DNA of 64,000 bases from NCBI GenBank assembly GCA_029339505.1, contig JAQISU010000179.1, positions 8,462,001 to 8,526,000 on the forward strand. The letters run 5' to 3'. Both the position numbers and the translations under genes were made by a program. This stretch comes from Unio delphinus (lineage: Eukaryota; Mollusca; Bivalvia; Unionida; Unionidae). The first letter of the stretch is position 1, and each line of letters begins with the position of its first letter. Below, piece by piece: positions 10,426 to 23,164 of this stretch. The notes beneath the pieces were generated by a model. That model was not told the origin of the DNA. It searched no databases and worked only from the letters and a program-made list of their open reading frames with translations.

Positions 10426-11361
10426 CCAGACTGACATCACCATACACTCATAAACGCGACCCTGTTATGGATCAATTTAATACCGTTAACTGTTCAAAGT
10501 ATGCAGAGGTAAAATTTATTGTGGTATTAGTCAATCAACTTGTTATATAGTTTCTCCTTTATTTCCATACTTTAATGAGATATTAACAGGAGATATATAT
10601 AAAACTCGTAAAGAGGTTACAAGCATTCGCCGTCTTAGTTGCTTTTCTATATTAAAAAAATACCAGAAATATGTACATAATCCATGTATCAATAATTTTA
10701 TTGTCAGAATACAGGGCAGAAACGGACAAAGACATGACAAAGTCGGCACATAGAGCTTTAAAACTGATAATACGGAATGGTAATTATCATGTGATAAAAA
10801 TAAACATGTTTTATCCTAACATACATGTATATAATGTGTGTGCTGGTTGTTATTGATTTTTTACTTGTTGAAACTAAGTCATAGAAGCGCCACGTTGGTA
10901 TTGGATTCTATCGATTCTCATTTGAGATTCAAAAATATAAAGAAAAAAAAGAAGAAATCCCACTAAAAACAATACAATCGGAATACATCTGTGTCTTTCT
11001 GTAAATTCCGATAAATGAAGCAAAAATGTTTTTGTATCTGTGTTTTGGCAAAATGAATACCCATCTTTTCCAAAATCAAATTCACTGGCATTTTATCTTC
11101 TTGTTGTCTTGTCACATAATTCATGTGAGAACGAGTCAACATCAGAACATTCCAAGTACGTGAGAGGGTTAAAGTCAATGCATAAGTTTGATCTGTTGAA
11201 AGATGTTTCTAATCATCTGACAGGAGTAATTTTTTCTTTCTCTTTGCTATGGCCTTCATGTGGTTTAAAATGTTTTCGGCAGCCGACAATACGGTTCTTC
11301 GCGTTATCCAGGATAACCGGGAATAATGATCCCAGTATAAGCATAACGTAATCAATACGTA
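10426..11361. other. Unassigned sequence
   Basis: A plus-strand stretch near 10585-10745 reads open and protein-like (RKEVTSIRRLSCFSILKKYQ) without stops for about 50 codons, and then decays. It is not recognised. The rest shows no gene, RNA or repeat that I can support. Confidence 0.3.
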
Positions 11362-11407
11362 GTCTGGTTCTCTGCTTAGTATGCTCCCTGCGTTGCACTT
11401 AGTAGAA
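11362..11407 (+). mobile_element. Solo end of the TA-flanked long inverted-repeat element
   Basis: gtctggttctctgcttag preceded by TA (11360-11361), then tatgctccctgcgttgca. This matches the terminal sequence of the element at 19226-23162, particularly the inverted right end (23162 back to 23115). No partner end was found nearby, so it is a truncated or eroded copy. Confidence 0.55.
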
Positions 11408-11821
11408 CGGAGTGCAACACAAATCATACTAATCAATACCTAGAATTAAATGAGATTAAATATTTTACAAATAATGACTGAATATTCTATTTTTTTGGCA
11501 AAAAGGCATGCTTGAATATTTAACTAAATTGACTAAATATAATTAAAGGAAAGAACACATGGACAAAGCAAAAATGTATAATTCTTGTGTGTCTTTTATA
11601 TACATTTTTTTTGCATTACTAGTCAAAATGTACCAGTCAAATGTACCCATATGTTAAAATATTACCCTTCCAATATTTAACTGCTTTATGTGATTTAGTA
11701 TGCTTTTGATCTTAGCAGGGAAGCTAATCATCATAACAAAGCGCACACAACAATAATTGTTTTACCATAGGTAAGCATGAAATAATTTAAATAATAAATT
11801 GATAAAAATGACATCAGTCAG

Positions 11822-11823
<2 letters not shown>
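11408..11823. other. Intergenic AT-rich sequence
   Basis: Nothing recognised. No ORF of note and no repeat structure visible. Confidence 0.4.

Positions 11824-11886
<63 letters not shown>
11824..11886. repeat. (CT)n microsatellite
   Basis: About 31 CT units, uninterrupted. Confidence 0.95.
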
Positions 11887-11888
<2 letters not shown>

Positions 11889-12049
11889 GCTTGCGAGGTT
11901 TATGTGGCTTTAATAAATTCAAAAAATCTTCTTTTAATATTTTAAGCGGCGAATTCAAACAATAAACAGCATTTGTTTGAGAGGAAAATTATTTATGCAA
12001 AAAAGTTATTTGAGGAATCGATCACTTGTAACATTTCTAAGAATCAAGA

Positions 12050-12051
<2 letters not shown>

Positions 12052-12094
<43 letters not shown>
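12052..12094. repeat. (TA)n microsatellite
   Basis: About 21 TA units. Confidence 0.95.
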
Positions 12095-12095
<1 letters not shown>

Positions 12096-12434
12096 TAGTT
12101 TTACGTGGGGTGTGGGATTTCATCCCCAAAGTGGGGTTACGGGAAGGCAGTGTTCTAATGTAAATTTCATCTCAAAAGTTATATATATTAGTGCCTTATC
12201 TCATACAATAACTATGTATATGTTCAAATTCAATATGTATACTTATTTGTTAACCCTATTCATGTTTTACTTAGCGGGCAGATATATAAATCTTGTGGGC
12301 AGTATTGACCTTTGATTACTCAATACCTAGTGCTATACATAGCATTCTTCCCACTAGAATGAAATGTATAAAAATTCTGCCCACATATACGGTGCATTTA
12401 ATCAAAGTTCAGACTACTGACGACGTGATATTTT

Positions 12435-12512
12435 GATACCTTTTGAGTGCCCGAGTGGCCGCCATGTATAGCCTATGGTGTGGATTAAAAAGGCATTAAA
12501 CCTAACAACAAT
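12435..12512 (+). mobile_element. Internally deleted SINE remnant
   Basis: Head gagtgcccgagtggccg joined to tail catgtatagcctatgg, then ggcattaaacctaacaacaa. Both ends resemble the SINE at 12730-12985, with its middle (including the B box) missing. Suggestive only. Confidence 0.4.
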
Positions 12513-12729
12513 GTTTGGGAGGTGTGGGGTTGAGGGTGGGGGTCGCACCAGATATATGGCTGAATAGATGCACCTTCCACCAACTTTGCCTCCCAAAATA
12601 TAAAAGTGTTTTATGTGTGTTTCTATCCCCCGTAGGTATATATATCTGTACTTTTCATAAAAAGAATTTTGCACAAAAGTTTGTTTGTGAGAATTGTGTG
12701 GGGTATTTATGCCCCAGTGCTATCTAAAG

Positions 12730-12985
12730 GGTGGGGCCCCGAGTGCCGAGTTTTCTAAAGCGCTCTCCGTTACAGATCACTGCCATCTCACCTCTGCGTG
12801 GGTTCGAGTCTCCGATTCGGCTAATGTAGTTATGTGAGAAGCTTGCCAGTAGCTGCTCGTGGGTTGGTGTTTCTTTCCGGGGGGGGGGGGGGGTCCCGGG
12901 TTCTTCCTCCACCAATAATACTGGCGGACATGTATAACCTATCATGTTCTGAAATATGGCGTTAATCCCAAATACAACAACAACA
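12730..12985 (+). mobile_element. tRNA-derived SINE nested in the LINE 3' UTR
   Basis: The head ggtggggccccgagtgccg resembles a tRNA 5' half, and a strong Pol III B box, gggttcgagtctcc, lies at 12800-12813. The body contains an internal G-run (12879-12894) and the tail is an AAC/CAA repeat. An 8-bp target-site duplication atctaaag flanks it at 12722-12729 and 12986-12993. The same family is found reversed at 61682-61839. The B box and tail support Pol III transcription; mobilisation would depend on a LINE. Confidence 0.85.
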
Positions 12986-15529
12986 ATCTAAAGAATAATT
13001 CTTGTGATCTAGGTTTAATTACTAGTCAGGGCCATCTACCTTTGTTTTTAATAGTGACCTTTGCCAAGGGTCTTCTATCTCGTATATGTGTTATTTATAT
13101 GCCATATAAGGTATGAGTGCTATGTATTTGTGTACAAGGACGGCTTGTTATCTCAATATATATCCCCGGTTGTCCTGTCATAATATTATATAAGGTGTCT
13201 TTACATGGTCCAGTTTGATTTTAGTTATGTTCCAATTTGAATTTGACTGAGATATGGTGTGTTGTATAAAAGTTAAAATAAATGCTACGTGCTTTAAGTG
13301 CGTGATCATGTGTTTCGTTTCTCATATATTATTAGTGTTGAAATGTAAGGTGGGCTCACATTGAATAAGGAGCCACATTTACTTTATTAAAATATAATTA
13401 TCTTATCACAAGCTTATGCCTTTCCCTATTTGAACTATTTTCGCCAAAGATAAACGTTTCAGATGGGTTTATTTAAAAAGAAGAACAAAATAGAAAAATG
13501 AGGAGGACGAAACTGAAAGGGTAATTTTCTATTATAGAAGGGTAGTTTGAGAATATTAGATTCTTTTTCCCGTTTTTATGTATTTTCTCTCCATGTTCTT
13601 CGTTTTTCTGGGGCTCTTTCTCATACCTGTTCACTTTGCGTAGCGCCTTGTGACATAGCCCCGGTTTGTCTTTATAGCACAAACAAGAAAGGGGTGGGAT
13701 TGTTTATTAATGATCCTGGTGGTCGGGAAATTTCGAGACACCGGAGAGGTTTGCTTAACCCTGTATCTGCTGTTTTGTTTCTCTGAGAGATAAGGTAAAA
13801 GATCCAGCCCGCGCTTGACGGTACACTTCCCTTTGTAGGAGAAAAATCGGATCTCCCCACCCATCCCCCCGTGCTCCATTAGAGATTAACGATACAAGAT
13901 ACACGAAGATTTCATATAGTATTAGTATATTTATTTAGGAAATTTAGTTTTTCTTATCTGTATAACCTGTCCAAAAAGGACATCATGATTTTTATAATAT
14001 AATCTTTAATTTTCATCAGTAGGTTCTTATCAAAGTCTACATCCAAGAAGAGTATAGTGTTCCTTCGGTACTTATTACCCTTATTATTTCCATAATCAGT
14101 CTTAACCTTCTCATTTTTAATTTTATCGCACTTAGCGATGACATGGTTTTATGTAAAGTTCGTATTTATGCATATCGAGCATTTGGGCATAATTATTATC
14201 ATGTGACTTCTTACGGCCACATCTTCCGTTAGCCAAACATTGTGTAAATACTTAAAATCAAATGTATTTTTAATAATTTAATTTGGGACCTGTGCCTGCA
14301 TGTTCTTCACCAGCTTACACGCTACTTAATTTTCTTGCTCTACTTCATCCCTTTTCCAATTATGTACCATATTTTGGTTGTTCCCATAATTCTATTTTAT
14401 CTCTATATTTTGCCAGTACGTATTCTATGGTTTTGATCTTTCGAGATACTTCTAGTGCTTTAGTTAGCAGGATGTTCTTATATATGTCCGATTTGTTTCT
14501 AATTGTAAAACCGAACCAATATATATGTATATATACATATATATATCAAGAGTCTCTTCAGGGTGTTTTTGGCTTTGAATTTAAAGTCTTAATTCTAGTA
14601 ATTAGAATATTTTGGATGTAAAGGGCTAGGCAGTGTTAGTCCTCCAATTGCTATGTTTCTATTTAAAGTTTCCATTACTACATAATGCGTTTTAAAACTC
14701 CAAAAATAATCTATAATCTCCTTGTCAAGTTTGATTAGCCTTGTATTGTCCCTGTCTACTGATTTTAGTACATAATTAATGGGTGTTAGTGCCCAGAAGT
14801 TGACATTATCTTTTATTTTTCTTCTTCTCTTAATCACGCTTTTATAGTTTTTCTATGTCATTATCCTTTCCAAAATAAATTCCTAGAGCTTTGATCCTAT
14901 TTTTCACTAGTGTGATAGGAGTCCAGGGTGATTCCCTCGCCAGTTTCCTCTTCTTTAATAGTTCTGTTTTGTCATGATTAATTTAGGATCCGGAGATTTT
15001 TCCAAAACTTTCAAAATCTTTCTCCAGATGCTTACAAGATCCCGTATCTTTTAATAAAGTTTGTACAATCATCGGTATTTTGGAGCCTTTTAATGTATTG
15101 CCTTAAGTTGGTGATTTTTTTTATCCCCTCTATGTTCTGGTTCTGTCTTATCTTATGACTTAAGATTTCGATTGATATTACATATAATAGCATATACAGT
15201 GGGCACCCTTGCCTCACTGATATCTGTATCAAATTAGTTCGTGCACGTACCATTTACATGTATTCTTGAAGATATTTTGTTTTACAGGATTTCGGTTCAG
15301 CTGCGGAAATTATTTCTAAAGCCAAATTTGTCTAATACTTTATGTAGATAGCTGTGTTCAACGTTCCCTCTAACCTGCGCGCGTGTGCAGCTGCTCAGGC
15401 ATCTCCGCGCAGCTGAATTGTCAATTTCTGCTCATTCCAACGTTGCTCGTCTTCGTAATGCTTGCGCAGTGCAGCGAGCACTGCGCGCACATCTATCATT
15501 CGCTTAGAGGGAACGTTGGCTGTGTTATA

Positions 15530-17700
15530 ATCTATACAATGCTTTCTCTTTGTCGAAAGATACCATAGCACATTTATGACCTGTTTCATTTATAGTCAGG
15601 TAATGTTCTTATGTTTAACATTGCTCATAATAGTTCTCCCCTTTCCCCCACAAGTCTGATTTACATTTATATTGATCTAATTTCTTTTTTTTAACCCTAT
15701 TAGCTAAAAGTTTGCTCAGTATTTTTTAAACAATATTGATGAGGAAGATGAGTCTCCAGATGTTTAGTTCTTACCTATCTCACTACCCTTTTACATATTA
15801 TTGAAATTTGTATCTCCCGCATTGATCTCGGCAAAGATTCTTTTATAATAAAATGTTGTTGTATAATAACTCAAGGATCTGTGCTATCTCACTTTTTGAA
15901 CTTTTTTTACCATCTGAACTTTTTATACAATTCATCGAAGCGTCCAGTCCAGCTCTGTCTAGCGATTTATTTTTGGATAACTGTTTATTAGTTTTTTTTT
16001 AAAATTTTATCTTTCGAGATGAAATGGTCACATATGTTTCTATGTTCGTACAATATCTTCTCGAACTGTACGTCTTCTAAAAATATATTTATGGTATTCT
16101 CTTATATTTTTTGAGATGTATATAATTCTTTGCAAAAGTCGAAAATACACTACATGAATTCTTTTTTCTCTATTAGTTTCTTATTTTTGTCCCATAGTTT
16201 GTTCAATATATTGTTTCTTTTTTCCTAATCCCCTCCCTTTTGTATAGGAGTTCAGCTTTTTTAATATACAGTTCAGTATATTTTCCCGATCTTTATCTGT
16301 CTTCCTTTTAATTCCACTTCTTTTATTTGACTTAAACGTTTCTTTATTTCATCCCTTCTTTCTTTTTTATTTTCTTTTCAAGCTGCTATATTCATGCCTC
16401 TGTTAACATTTTGTTTTCAAAATTGTTTCCTCCAAGAGTAACTCGTCGCTTTTTTTATTTTATTAAACAAAATATTCATTCCTTAACAATGTTCCTATTT
16501 GTATCTATTTATTTCAAAAGGTATCTTTTTATCATATTTGTAAATTCCGATTCCTCCAAAATCCTGTTATTAAATTTCCATTTTCCTGTTCCCCATTATT
16601 TTTTCCAACTTTGTATATTTATTTCTATCTTTATCAGGTTATGGTCTGAAATTTTAACGTCGGTTATTTCTGCGTTTTATACAAGTTATTTTTATAATTA
16701 GTCAGATAGAACCTGTCCCATTTATTGACTTGTTTGCCCTTGTATTATTATGTAAACTCTGTTCTTAGCATATTCAGTTTTCATCATATGACGATTAATT
16801 TTTTATAGAAGGTTTTATATCTCCTGTTTAGCAGATTTGTCACTGAATGTCAGCTCCAGTGTTCTGTTTACATTATCTACCAAACAGTTGAAGTCATCAC
16901 CTATTAATAACTTTTACATTGAATAGTTAGTTATTTACGTACTTATTCAGGTTTTAAAAAAAGTTTTTTTTCTTATCTCTGGGAGGTACATATTTATAAC
17001 ATGATATTTTTCAACTATTATAGGAATCATTATCCTCTTAAATAATTCTCCTTCTTTATTCCTCTCTCAAACTATACAGCTCCTATTTATAATCTTTAAC
17101 ATAATTATTGGTAATCACAGCTGTGTTAAGCTTCATTTCTATCCTATCTTGTTTTTCTCCTGTTAATTTATTGTTTCTCCTTTATGAAGATTATGTCATA
17201 ATTAGATTCTTCTATAATTTTGTCTCCCTTCTTCTTATCAAACCCATTTGTTTACTGAGGCAACTCGGAAGTTGAATCTTCAATTTCTCGTTTCATGACA
17301 GGTTGCCGCATCTCTTGAAAGAGAATCATCTACACTATATTGTTGTTATTATTTTCTTGCTTATGGTGGTTTAATTTATTTTAGACTGCCTACATCCGTG
17401 TCCATTTGTGTGTTATCGGTTTGAGGTTCTTCCCCCCTCTTTCTTCATTTTACCTATTGAGGTACCTTTTCAAGTGCCCCTACTATCTCGGAAATTTGGT
17501 TCTCACCGGAAGTGAAGTCATCCTCAAATGAGGTGCTCGAACCTGATACATTTTTTCCTTCTTTTCTTTATCTTAGGTTTGGTCATAGGTGTCGACGTTA
17601 AAGACCTTAAGTCTATCAGGTCCACATTCTGGACCATGGATTGGACATTTTGAAAACCCCATGCCGTTGCCATATTGTTGTGTATAAGATGGATTTTCAT
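15530..17700. other. 5' half of the minus LINE, heavily decayed
   Basis: Covered by the LINE call. Apart from the short endonuclease and RT patches listed there, no continuous coding remains. Plus-strand ORFs such as 16411-16701 are low-complexity shadows of the T-rich complement. Confidence 0.6.
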
Positions 17701-17901
17701 TTTCTTTTCTATATTGTATGTAATCTTATTGGTCTCAATTTCAAGAGGGAACCCTGAGACATAGATGTGAGCTTGGCTTCTACCTCTCTTACATATTGAT
17801 GTGCTACTACCACCCTGGTGTTAATGCCTTTAAATTCCAACTGTTGGAAGTCATGCAGTGAAGTATCATAATTATTTGGGTAGATGATGCATTTGTCCGT
17901 C

Positions 17902-17905
<4 letters not shown>

Positions 17906-17953
<48 letters not shown>
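17906..17953. repeat. (CA)n microsatellite inside LINE ORF1
   Basis: About 24 CA units interrupting the minus-strand ORF1-like reading frame (read there as repeated Val-Cys). Confidence 0.95.
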
Positions 17954-17954
<1 letters not shown>

Positions 17955-18704
17955 TTTGCAGCTCATCAACTGCATTTACATGTATTCAATTCACATTCAG
18001 TGTCATCAAAATTTCTGTAATCTGTGATGGGTCTTTTCCCTCCAAGGAGTTTTCCTCTTCCCGCTGTAGAATGTTTAAAAAGTAAAAGGTGTTCTTTCTG
18101 AATATCCCAGGCATGTATGTAATGGTATCACACAAATCAATAGTTTCGAACCCCGAGGAGTGATAGGCAAATCCCTTCGATCTGGGTTTTGCAGTAAGAA
18201 CTAAGCTTAATTCCACTTGGTTGAATTGTAAAAGTTCCAATCTGATCCATTGCCTCGGTGTAAGTAATTTTTTTTAAGAATTGTATAACTGAGTAGTATT
18301 CACGTTGATATTTCTGACCCCCTTCGAGGATATAAATCTACACTAAGTTCAAACAAAATGCAAAACTCAAAACTTGGCTAAATAAAGCTGAAAGGTTCTA
18401 CCCAGTTGCAATACCACAAACACCAGTCTACACAAAATGAAAAAAAAAAGAAAAAGGATGTTGCACAATTGCAACCGAGTGGATTTTGGATTAAATGAAT
18501 AACTCATGACTGTACTTTGCAACAAGATTAAAACATAATAGGTATGGATTAAATGAAAACACTGAACATTATGTGTGAATGAAATGTTTATGATACAAAA
18601 GTATGACAATCTCTGTTAAGTGTCCAAATTATTTTTTTCATGCAACCCAGGTGATATAGAACCAACATGACATGCCCTTCTGAACGGCAAAATAGGATAA
18701 TACA

Positions 18705-18960
18705 GGCAGGAATGGCAATGACTCAGTGGTTCGCATGCCTGACTTGTGACTGAAAGGGTGTGGGATTGAATCTTACCATTAGATCAGCTTAGGTCAGCTA
18801 CTGCGGTGTATACTTGGGAAAGGCAGATTACTTTACTTGACTTGGCACCAGATAATTTACTTATGCTGCTCTGCCATATAAGAACAGTGTCGATCCATCT
18901 CATGGCACTTTGGTCATTGCAGCTTAACTGTATTAAGGACAACTGGGTTTAATCAAAATT
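18705..18960 (+). mobile_element. Probable tRNA-derived SINE, second family
   Basis: A tRNA-like head: gactcagtggttcgc resembles an A box, and gggattgaatcttacc, about 40 bp later, is a degenerate B box. A non-tRNA body containing agaacagtgtcgatcc follows. No clear tail or TSD was found, so the limits and the assignment are tentative. Confidence 0.45.
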
Positions 18961-20254
18961 TGGTATTCAACAATGCAAAAAATTGAACTGAATAAGTGAT
19001 TTTTCAATATTAGTTATTTCAGTATAAGATGTATGATTTCTGTCATCGTAGAACCACCTGCATTTGTATAGATACATTGACCCAATGCTGTTTAGGCAGG
19101 TCAACAGGTCTTCATGAATATTTTATCACAGCACAAAAGTAGGTAAAAGTAAGTCATAATTCATGCTTCAAAACCTTGACGAGATATCCTGTGATAGCAA
19201 CATGTCAGATTCACCAGTCACATTAGTCTGGTTCCCTCCTTAGTATGCACTCCACTATACTAAGTCAGGTGAATGGCGACGCCATATTGTCACGTGATCG
19301 AAAAAATGACTAGACCTAGTTAATCTAACAGCGGCACATTTATTCCTTTAATATTCTGTCTTAGTGACAAAATGTGAACTTTAATAGTACTTTTTGATAT
19401 AATATATAGCAGTCGTTAACTTGTCTTGAAGGTTAACCACCAATTAGGTGATTTAATAATTTTTACAAATATATTTATTAGTAGGCAAAGGTTTAGGAAA
19501 GTCATGCGCACAATATTTTGGGAATATTGCATATTTTACACAGCATCATATCAAAAATTCATTTTCAAATTGATACATTTTTACATAGAAATTGATATGA
19601 AGTGATCTATGTCAGCTTAAATATAACGGAATATTACAACAAAAATATCACCCAGCTTTCACGAGGGTCAAGGGCAACAATTATTTTCCCAATATGGCAC
19701 ACTTCACAATTAGTCAGCTAAAATATTCTGATTACAGTAAATTCCTTGATCAATTTTACATCTATATTGATATCTCGATTTACATGACACCTCAGACTTT
19801 GCCAACTATTAGGATTCAAATAGCAACCTTATTTCACAAGGGGGTGATTGTAACAATAGTTTGTTCAATATTGTGTATTCGTACTGCAACTTGTAATTTG
19901 TATTTAAACAAATCCATTTGGAAACACTTCTTTAATACATTTTACATCAGAATTGATTTAAGGCAACAAATAACGTATTTCGTTTGCCAATATTAAGACC
20001 AAATGCTATATATTTTTTGAAGTTAGGTGGAAAGGGCGTTGAGTGCGTTTAGTTGAGCCATATTCCACGAGGGGGTGAATGTGACGATATTTGGTCCAAT
20101 ATTGAATATTCCGACTGTATCATGTAACAAACATCCGTTGCATTCAGTCCCTTGATACCTTTCACTTCGGAATTTACGTAAGGCGACAGATGAACGTTTT
20201 ATTTGCAGAAGCTATAAGACCAAAATACCATCCTGCTATACCAAAATAGTACCG

Positions 20255-20439
20255 CCAGATTCTAGTCTTCCTTTCATATCACAAATCTTAGAAAAGGTTG
20301 TTCTAACTCAACTTGTATCTCATCTGAATTCAAACAGTCTTTTTAACAATATACAGTCTGCATATCATTCTTGCCACATTACTGAAACTACTGGTGTCAA
20401 GTGCTTAGAGCTTCTAAAGATTTCGCGCTATACAAAGTC

Positions 20440-20495
<56 letters not shown>

Positions 20496-20497
20496 CA
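20255..20497 (+). mobile_element. Internally deleted L2/CR1-like LINE fragment
   Basis: An open stretch encodes LPFISQILEKVVLTQLVSHL and then SLFNNIQSAYHSCHITET, the early RT motifs of L2/CR1-type elements. It jumps almost at once to a typical 3' end (tttcgcgctatacaaagtcc) and an (ATT)n tail at about 20444-20497. Nearly all of the RT domain is deleted. It sits inside the inverted-repeat element, just beyond its left arm. Confidence 0.75.
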
Positions 20498-21504
20498 CAT
20501 CTATACAAGAGATATGGGGTGACGATATTTTGTGAAATAAGTGTTTCGTAGATTACACCATCAAAAAGTAGATCTGTAAATAAATTTCTTGATCAAGTGT
20601 ATATTGACACTGATGTATCGTTCATGACAATCCAGATTCTGACAAACATTACACACTGTTACGAAATGCCCGATATAGCCCAGTTAGACCACCATACTTT
20701 GTATTATCATCAAGGTGTCTTTTTTCGCGTGCCATAGTATTTTTTAGAAATATAATTTTTCTTTGTATCGCGCGACGCCTTTATTGCTTGCGCAGCACGT
20801 GCGTGTTATGTATTAATGCGCACGACTATACATATCATGTAGAAATCTTGAAGGACACAACCACTAGAGAGAAGCTCTAGATGTATTTAGCCGTCGGGGC
20901 AGGTGCCATTTTCACTTAGTTTGAGCCAAAGAATTGGGTGAGTTGTATGTTTTTTAATGAACTCTTTGCATTGTTTACAATTAATATTCAGTTTCGTAAA
21001 ACACGTTCATTGGTGTATTATGTGGTTGCGTTATTTTATCATACTTGTAATTCAATTTATTAAGAGGTTATCCCTTTGCAATATGGTAGCGAGATGATAT
21101 GACTCAGATTATTAACAGGGATATGGACACATGTGCATACCCCTGTTGATTATTTTGATCTGGTCACTACTATGACTAATTTTGAAAACATACTATGTGT
21201 GTTTTAATGTCTTAGTATAACGTATTTTTCTTTTGAATTGCATACCCTTCCTACATCATATTTCGGGCGGGTTATGTTAACGGACTATTGGGAACGTTGT
21301 TTCTTTTCCATATTCAGCTCACTGGGTATGAATAGCCGAATGAGCGTGTGAATATGAGGATGTCTGGTGCACCATTACGACGTTAAACCACCAGTGCAGT
21401 GCCAACGTGTAGGTACAAGTCTGGAAGGTAGAGTGACCGTGCCAGAAAGCAGGCCGAGTCAACACGGAGATGTCACATATGGTGATATCGACTTTTGTGA
21501 TAAC

Positions 21505-21800
21505 AGTAGTGTTTGACTACACGTATTTTGTAATGACAGTAGTGTTTGACTACACGAAATTTTGTAATAACAGTAGTGTTTGACTACACGTATTTTGTAA
21601 TGACAGTAGTGTTTGACTACATGAATTTTGTAATGACAGTGTCTGACTACATGAAGCTTGCAACAAGTGTCTGACTACATGAAGTTTGCAACAAGTGTCT
21701 GACTACATGAAGTTTGCAACAAGTGTCTGACTACATGAAGTTTGCAACAAGTGTCTGACTAAATGAAGTTTGTAACAAGTATTTGACTACATGAATTTGA
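21505..21800. repeat. Two-register minisatellite (33 bp, then 28 bp)
   Basis: Four to five units of about 33 bp built on gtagtgtttgactacacg and ttttgtaatgaca, followed by about five to six units of 28 bp built on tctgactacatgaagtttgc and aacaagtg. The core tgactaca is shared, so the second register looks derived from the first. It lies inside the TA-flanked element. Confidence 0.9.
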
Positions 21801-23164
21801 TATAGTAGATAAATCCAATTTCCTATTTGTTTTAAATTCATATTATATTCCTTTGTGTTATTCTGGTGTCATTAGTGTGAGTGTTTTTATTCATTTTCAT
21901 TGTCACCCACGAACGTGTTTGCTATTTCTTTAAACCCTATACAGTCTCAACGGATGTCAGTTCGATTGCGTTATACACACAACACCAACCAAATTCCTGT
22001 AAAATTGCTACTATCAGCTGCCTCACCAGGCACTCCGCATTAAGTGGTTAGTGTTAGGACTGGTCAACCTCTTCTGTCATTATAATGCAACTTGGTGAGA
22101 CATCATGCTACATGTCCACAGTATGCTGCCCCAATGCTAGATATCGCTGTAAATTATCACTATGAAGACATAGCGATATTACTTTGGGAATGGGCCCATA
22201 TACTTAAGTTTGGGTGTTGAAATGTTAAAATTTCTTGCTATGCCGCTAATTTAATTTTTTTACATCGATACTGATATATTATCATATTCATTTGGTATTA
22301 TGAGGAAAAGCACTTCATTTGCTTGAACATGATACACATTGTATTGTGACTTTTTTTAAAAACTTAACTTCATGAAAATTTGATTCCAAATGTTATCATG
22401 CAGGTGTAGTTTTATTTAATCATTCATGTTTTCCCCAGACAACCCACTCCAGGCCCCTCGCCCCACCCGCCCCAACCGCCTTGATAAAAGAGAAAGTATT
22501 TTCGTCTTAATGTTTGGCAAGCGAACACTGTCTTTTGTCGCCTTAAATACATTTTGATGTAAAATATATAAAGGGATTGATTGCAAATGGAATATTTTAC
22601 AAATTAAATAACGAAGATGGAATTTTCAATACAGGACCAAATATCATTACATTCACTCTATTGTGGAATTGGGTTTGTATTTCGATCCTAATACATTGCT
22701 AAGTCCGAGGTGTAATGTACAACGATATATCAATGTCAAATTGATCAAGTAGCTTATTTGCATCTAGAATATATTTGATGACATGGTGTGAATCGTGCAA
22801 TATCTGTAAAGTAATCAGAACCCTCACCCCCTCGTAAAAAGAGGGTTGATTTTTGTGTCTTAATCTTTGGCTATATTTATGCTGACGTACATCACCTCAT
22901 ATAAACTTCCACACAAATTTCATCAAAGAATCCATTGGAAAAGGAATCATCTGAGATGACGCGGTGTAAAAATGTGCAATATTATCAAAATACTGTGTCA
23001 TTAAGAAAGACTATTAAAGGAATAAACGTGCTACGGTTAGACCAAATAGATCTCTCCATGTGAGACTATTTGTTTTGATCATGTGACAATATGGCGTCGG
23101 TGTTCTCCCGGCTTAGTATAGCAGAATGCAACGCAGGTAGCATAATACGGAAGGAGCCAGACTA

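Larger units (their letters stand above)
12515..18280 (-). mobile_element. Near full-length decayed L1/Tx1-like LINE
   Basis: Minus-strand element, same family as 3552-6054. From its 5' side: ORF1-like pieces 18240-17986 and 17975-17709 (not clearly classified; the second is interrupted by a CA repeat). Endonuclease patches follow near 16930-16840 (DDFNCLVDNVNRTLELTF) and 16640-16560 (KISDHNLIKIEI). RT core is at 15253-15032 (SVRQGCPLYMLLYV; the catalytic box reads NTDDC), the connection region at 14837-14595, and C-terminal remnants at 14190-13990. The 3' UTR runs to about 12515, where the inverted 3'-end signature ggtgggggtcgcaccaga lies. Many stops. A SINE sits in the 3' UTR. Both boundaries are approximate and no TSD was found. 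Confidence 0.75.
19226..23162. mobile_element. 3.94 kb TA-flanked element with arms of about 700 bp in inverted repeat
   Basis: The ends are gtctggttccctcc at 19226 and ggaggagccagac-like (aaggagccagac) ending at 23162, each bordered by TA (19224-19225, 23163-23164). The left arm, 19226 to about 20000, and the right arm, about 22490-23162, match in inverted order. Both have gacgccatattgtcac, then cacatttattcctttaat, then gatcaattt(t/g)acat, then cacctc(a/g)gactt, then atttaaggc(a/g)aca. No transposase ORF is visible. The interior holds an L2-like scrap, a minisatellite and unassigned DNA. TA targets and inverted ends suggest a non-autonomous DNA transposon (Tc1/mariner-like integration is an inference). 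A solo end lies at 11362. Confidence 0.75.

Noticed and set aside
12780..12815. Possible functional tRNA gene
   Set aside because: The B box is good, but the rest does not fold as a cloverleaf by eye and the body continues as a SINE with tail and TSD.
15383..15589. Paired short ORFs with tcgcgcgc-type inverted sequence near 15360-15515
   Set aside because: The local inverted repeat (cgttccctctaac / cattcgcttagagggaacgttgg) lies within the decayed LINE. It may be a small inverted-repeat insertion, but a boundary or TSD was not clear.
19694..19996. 100-codon plus-strand ORF in the left inverted arm
   Set aside because: The frame is not preserved in the right arm, so it is not a transposase or a conserved gene.
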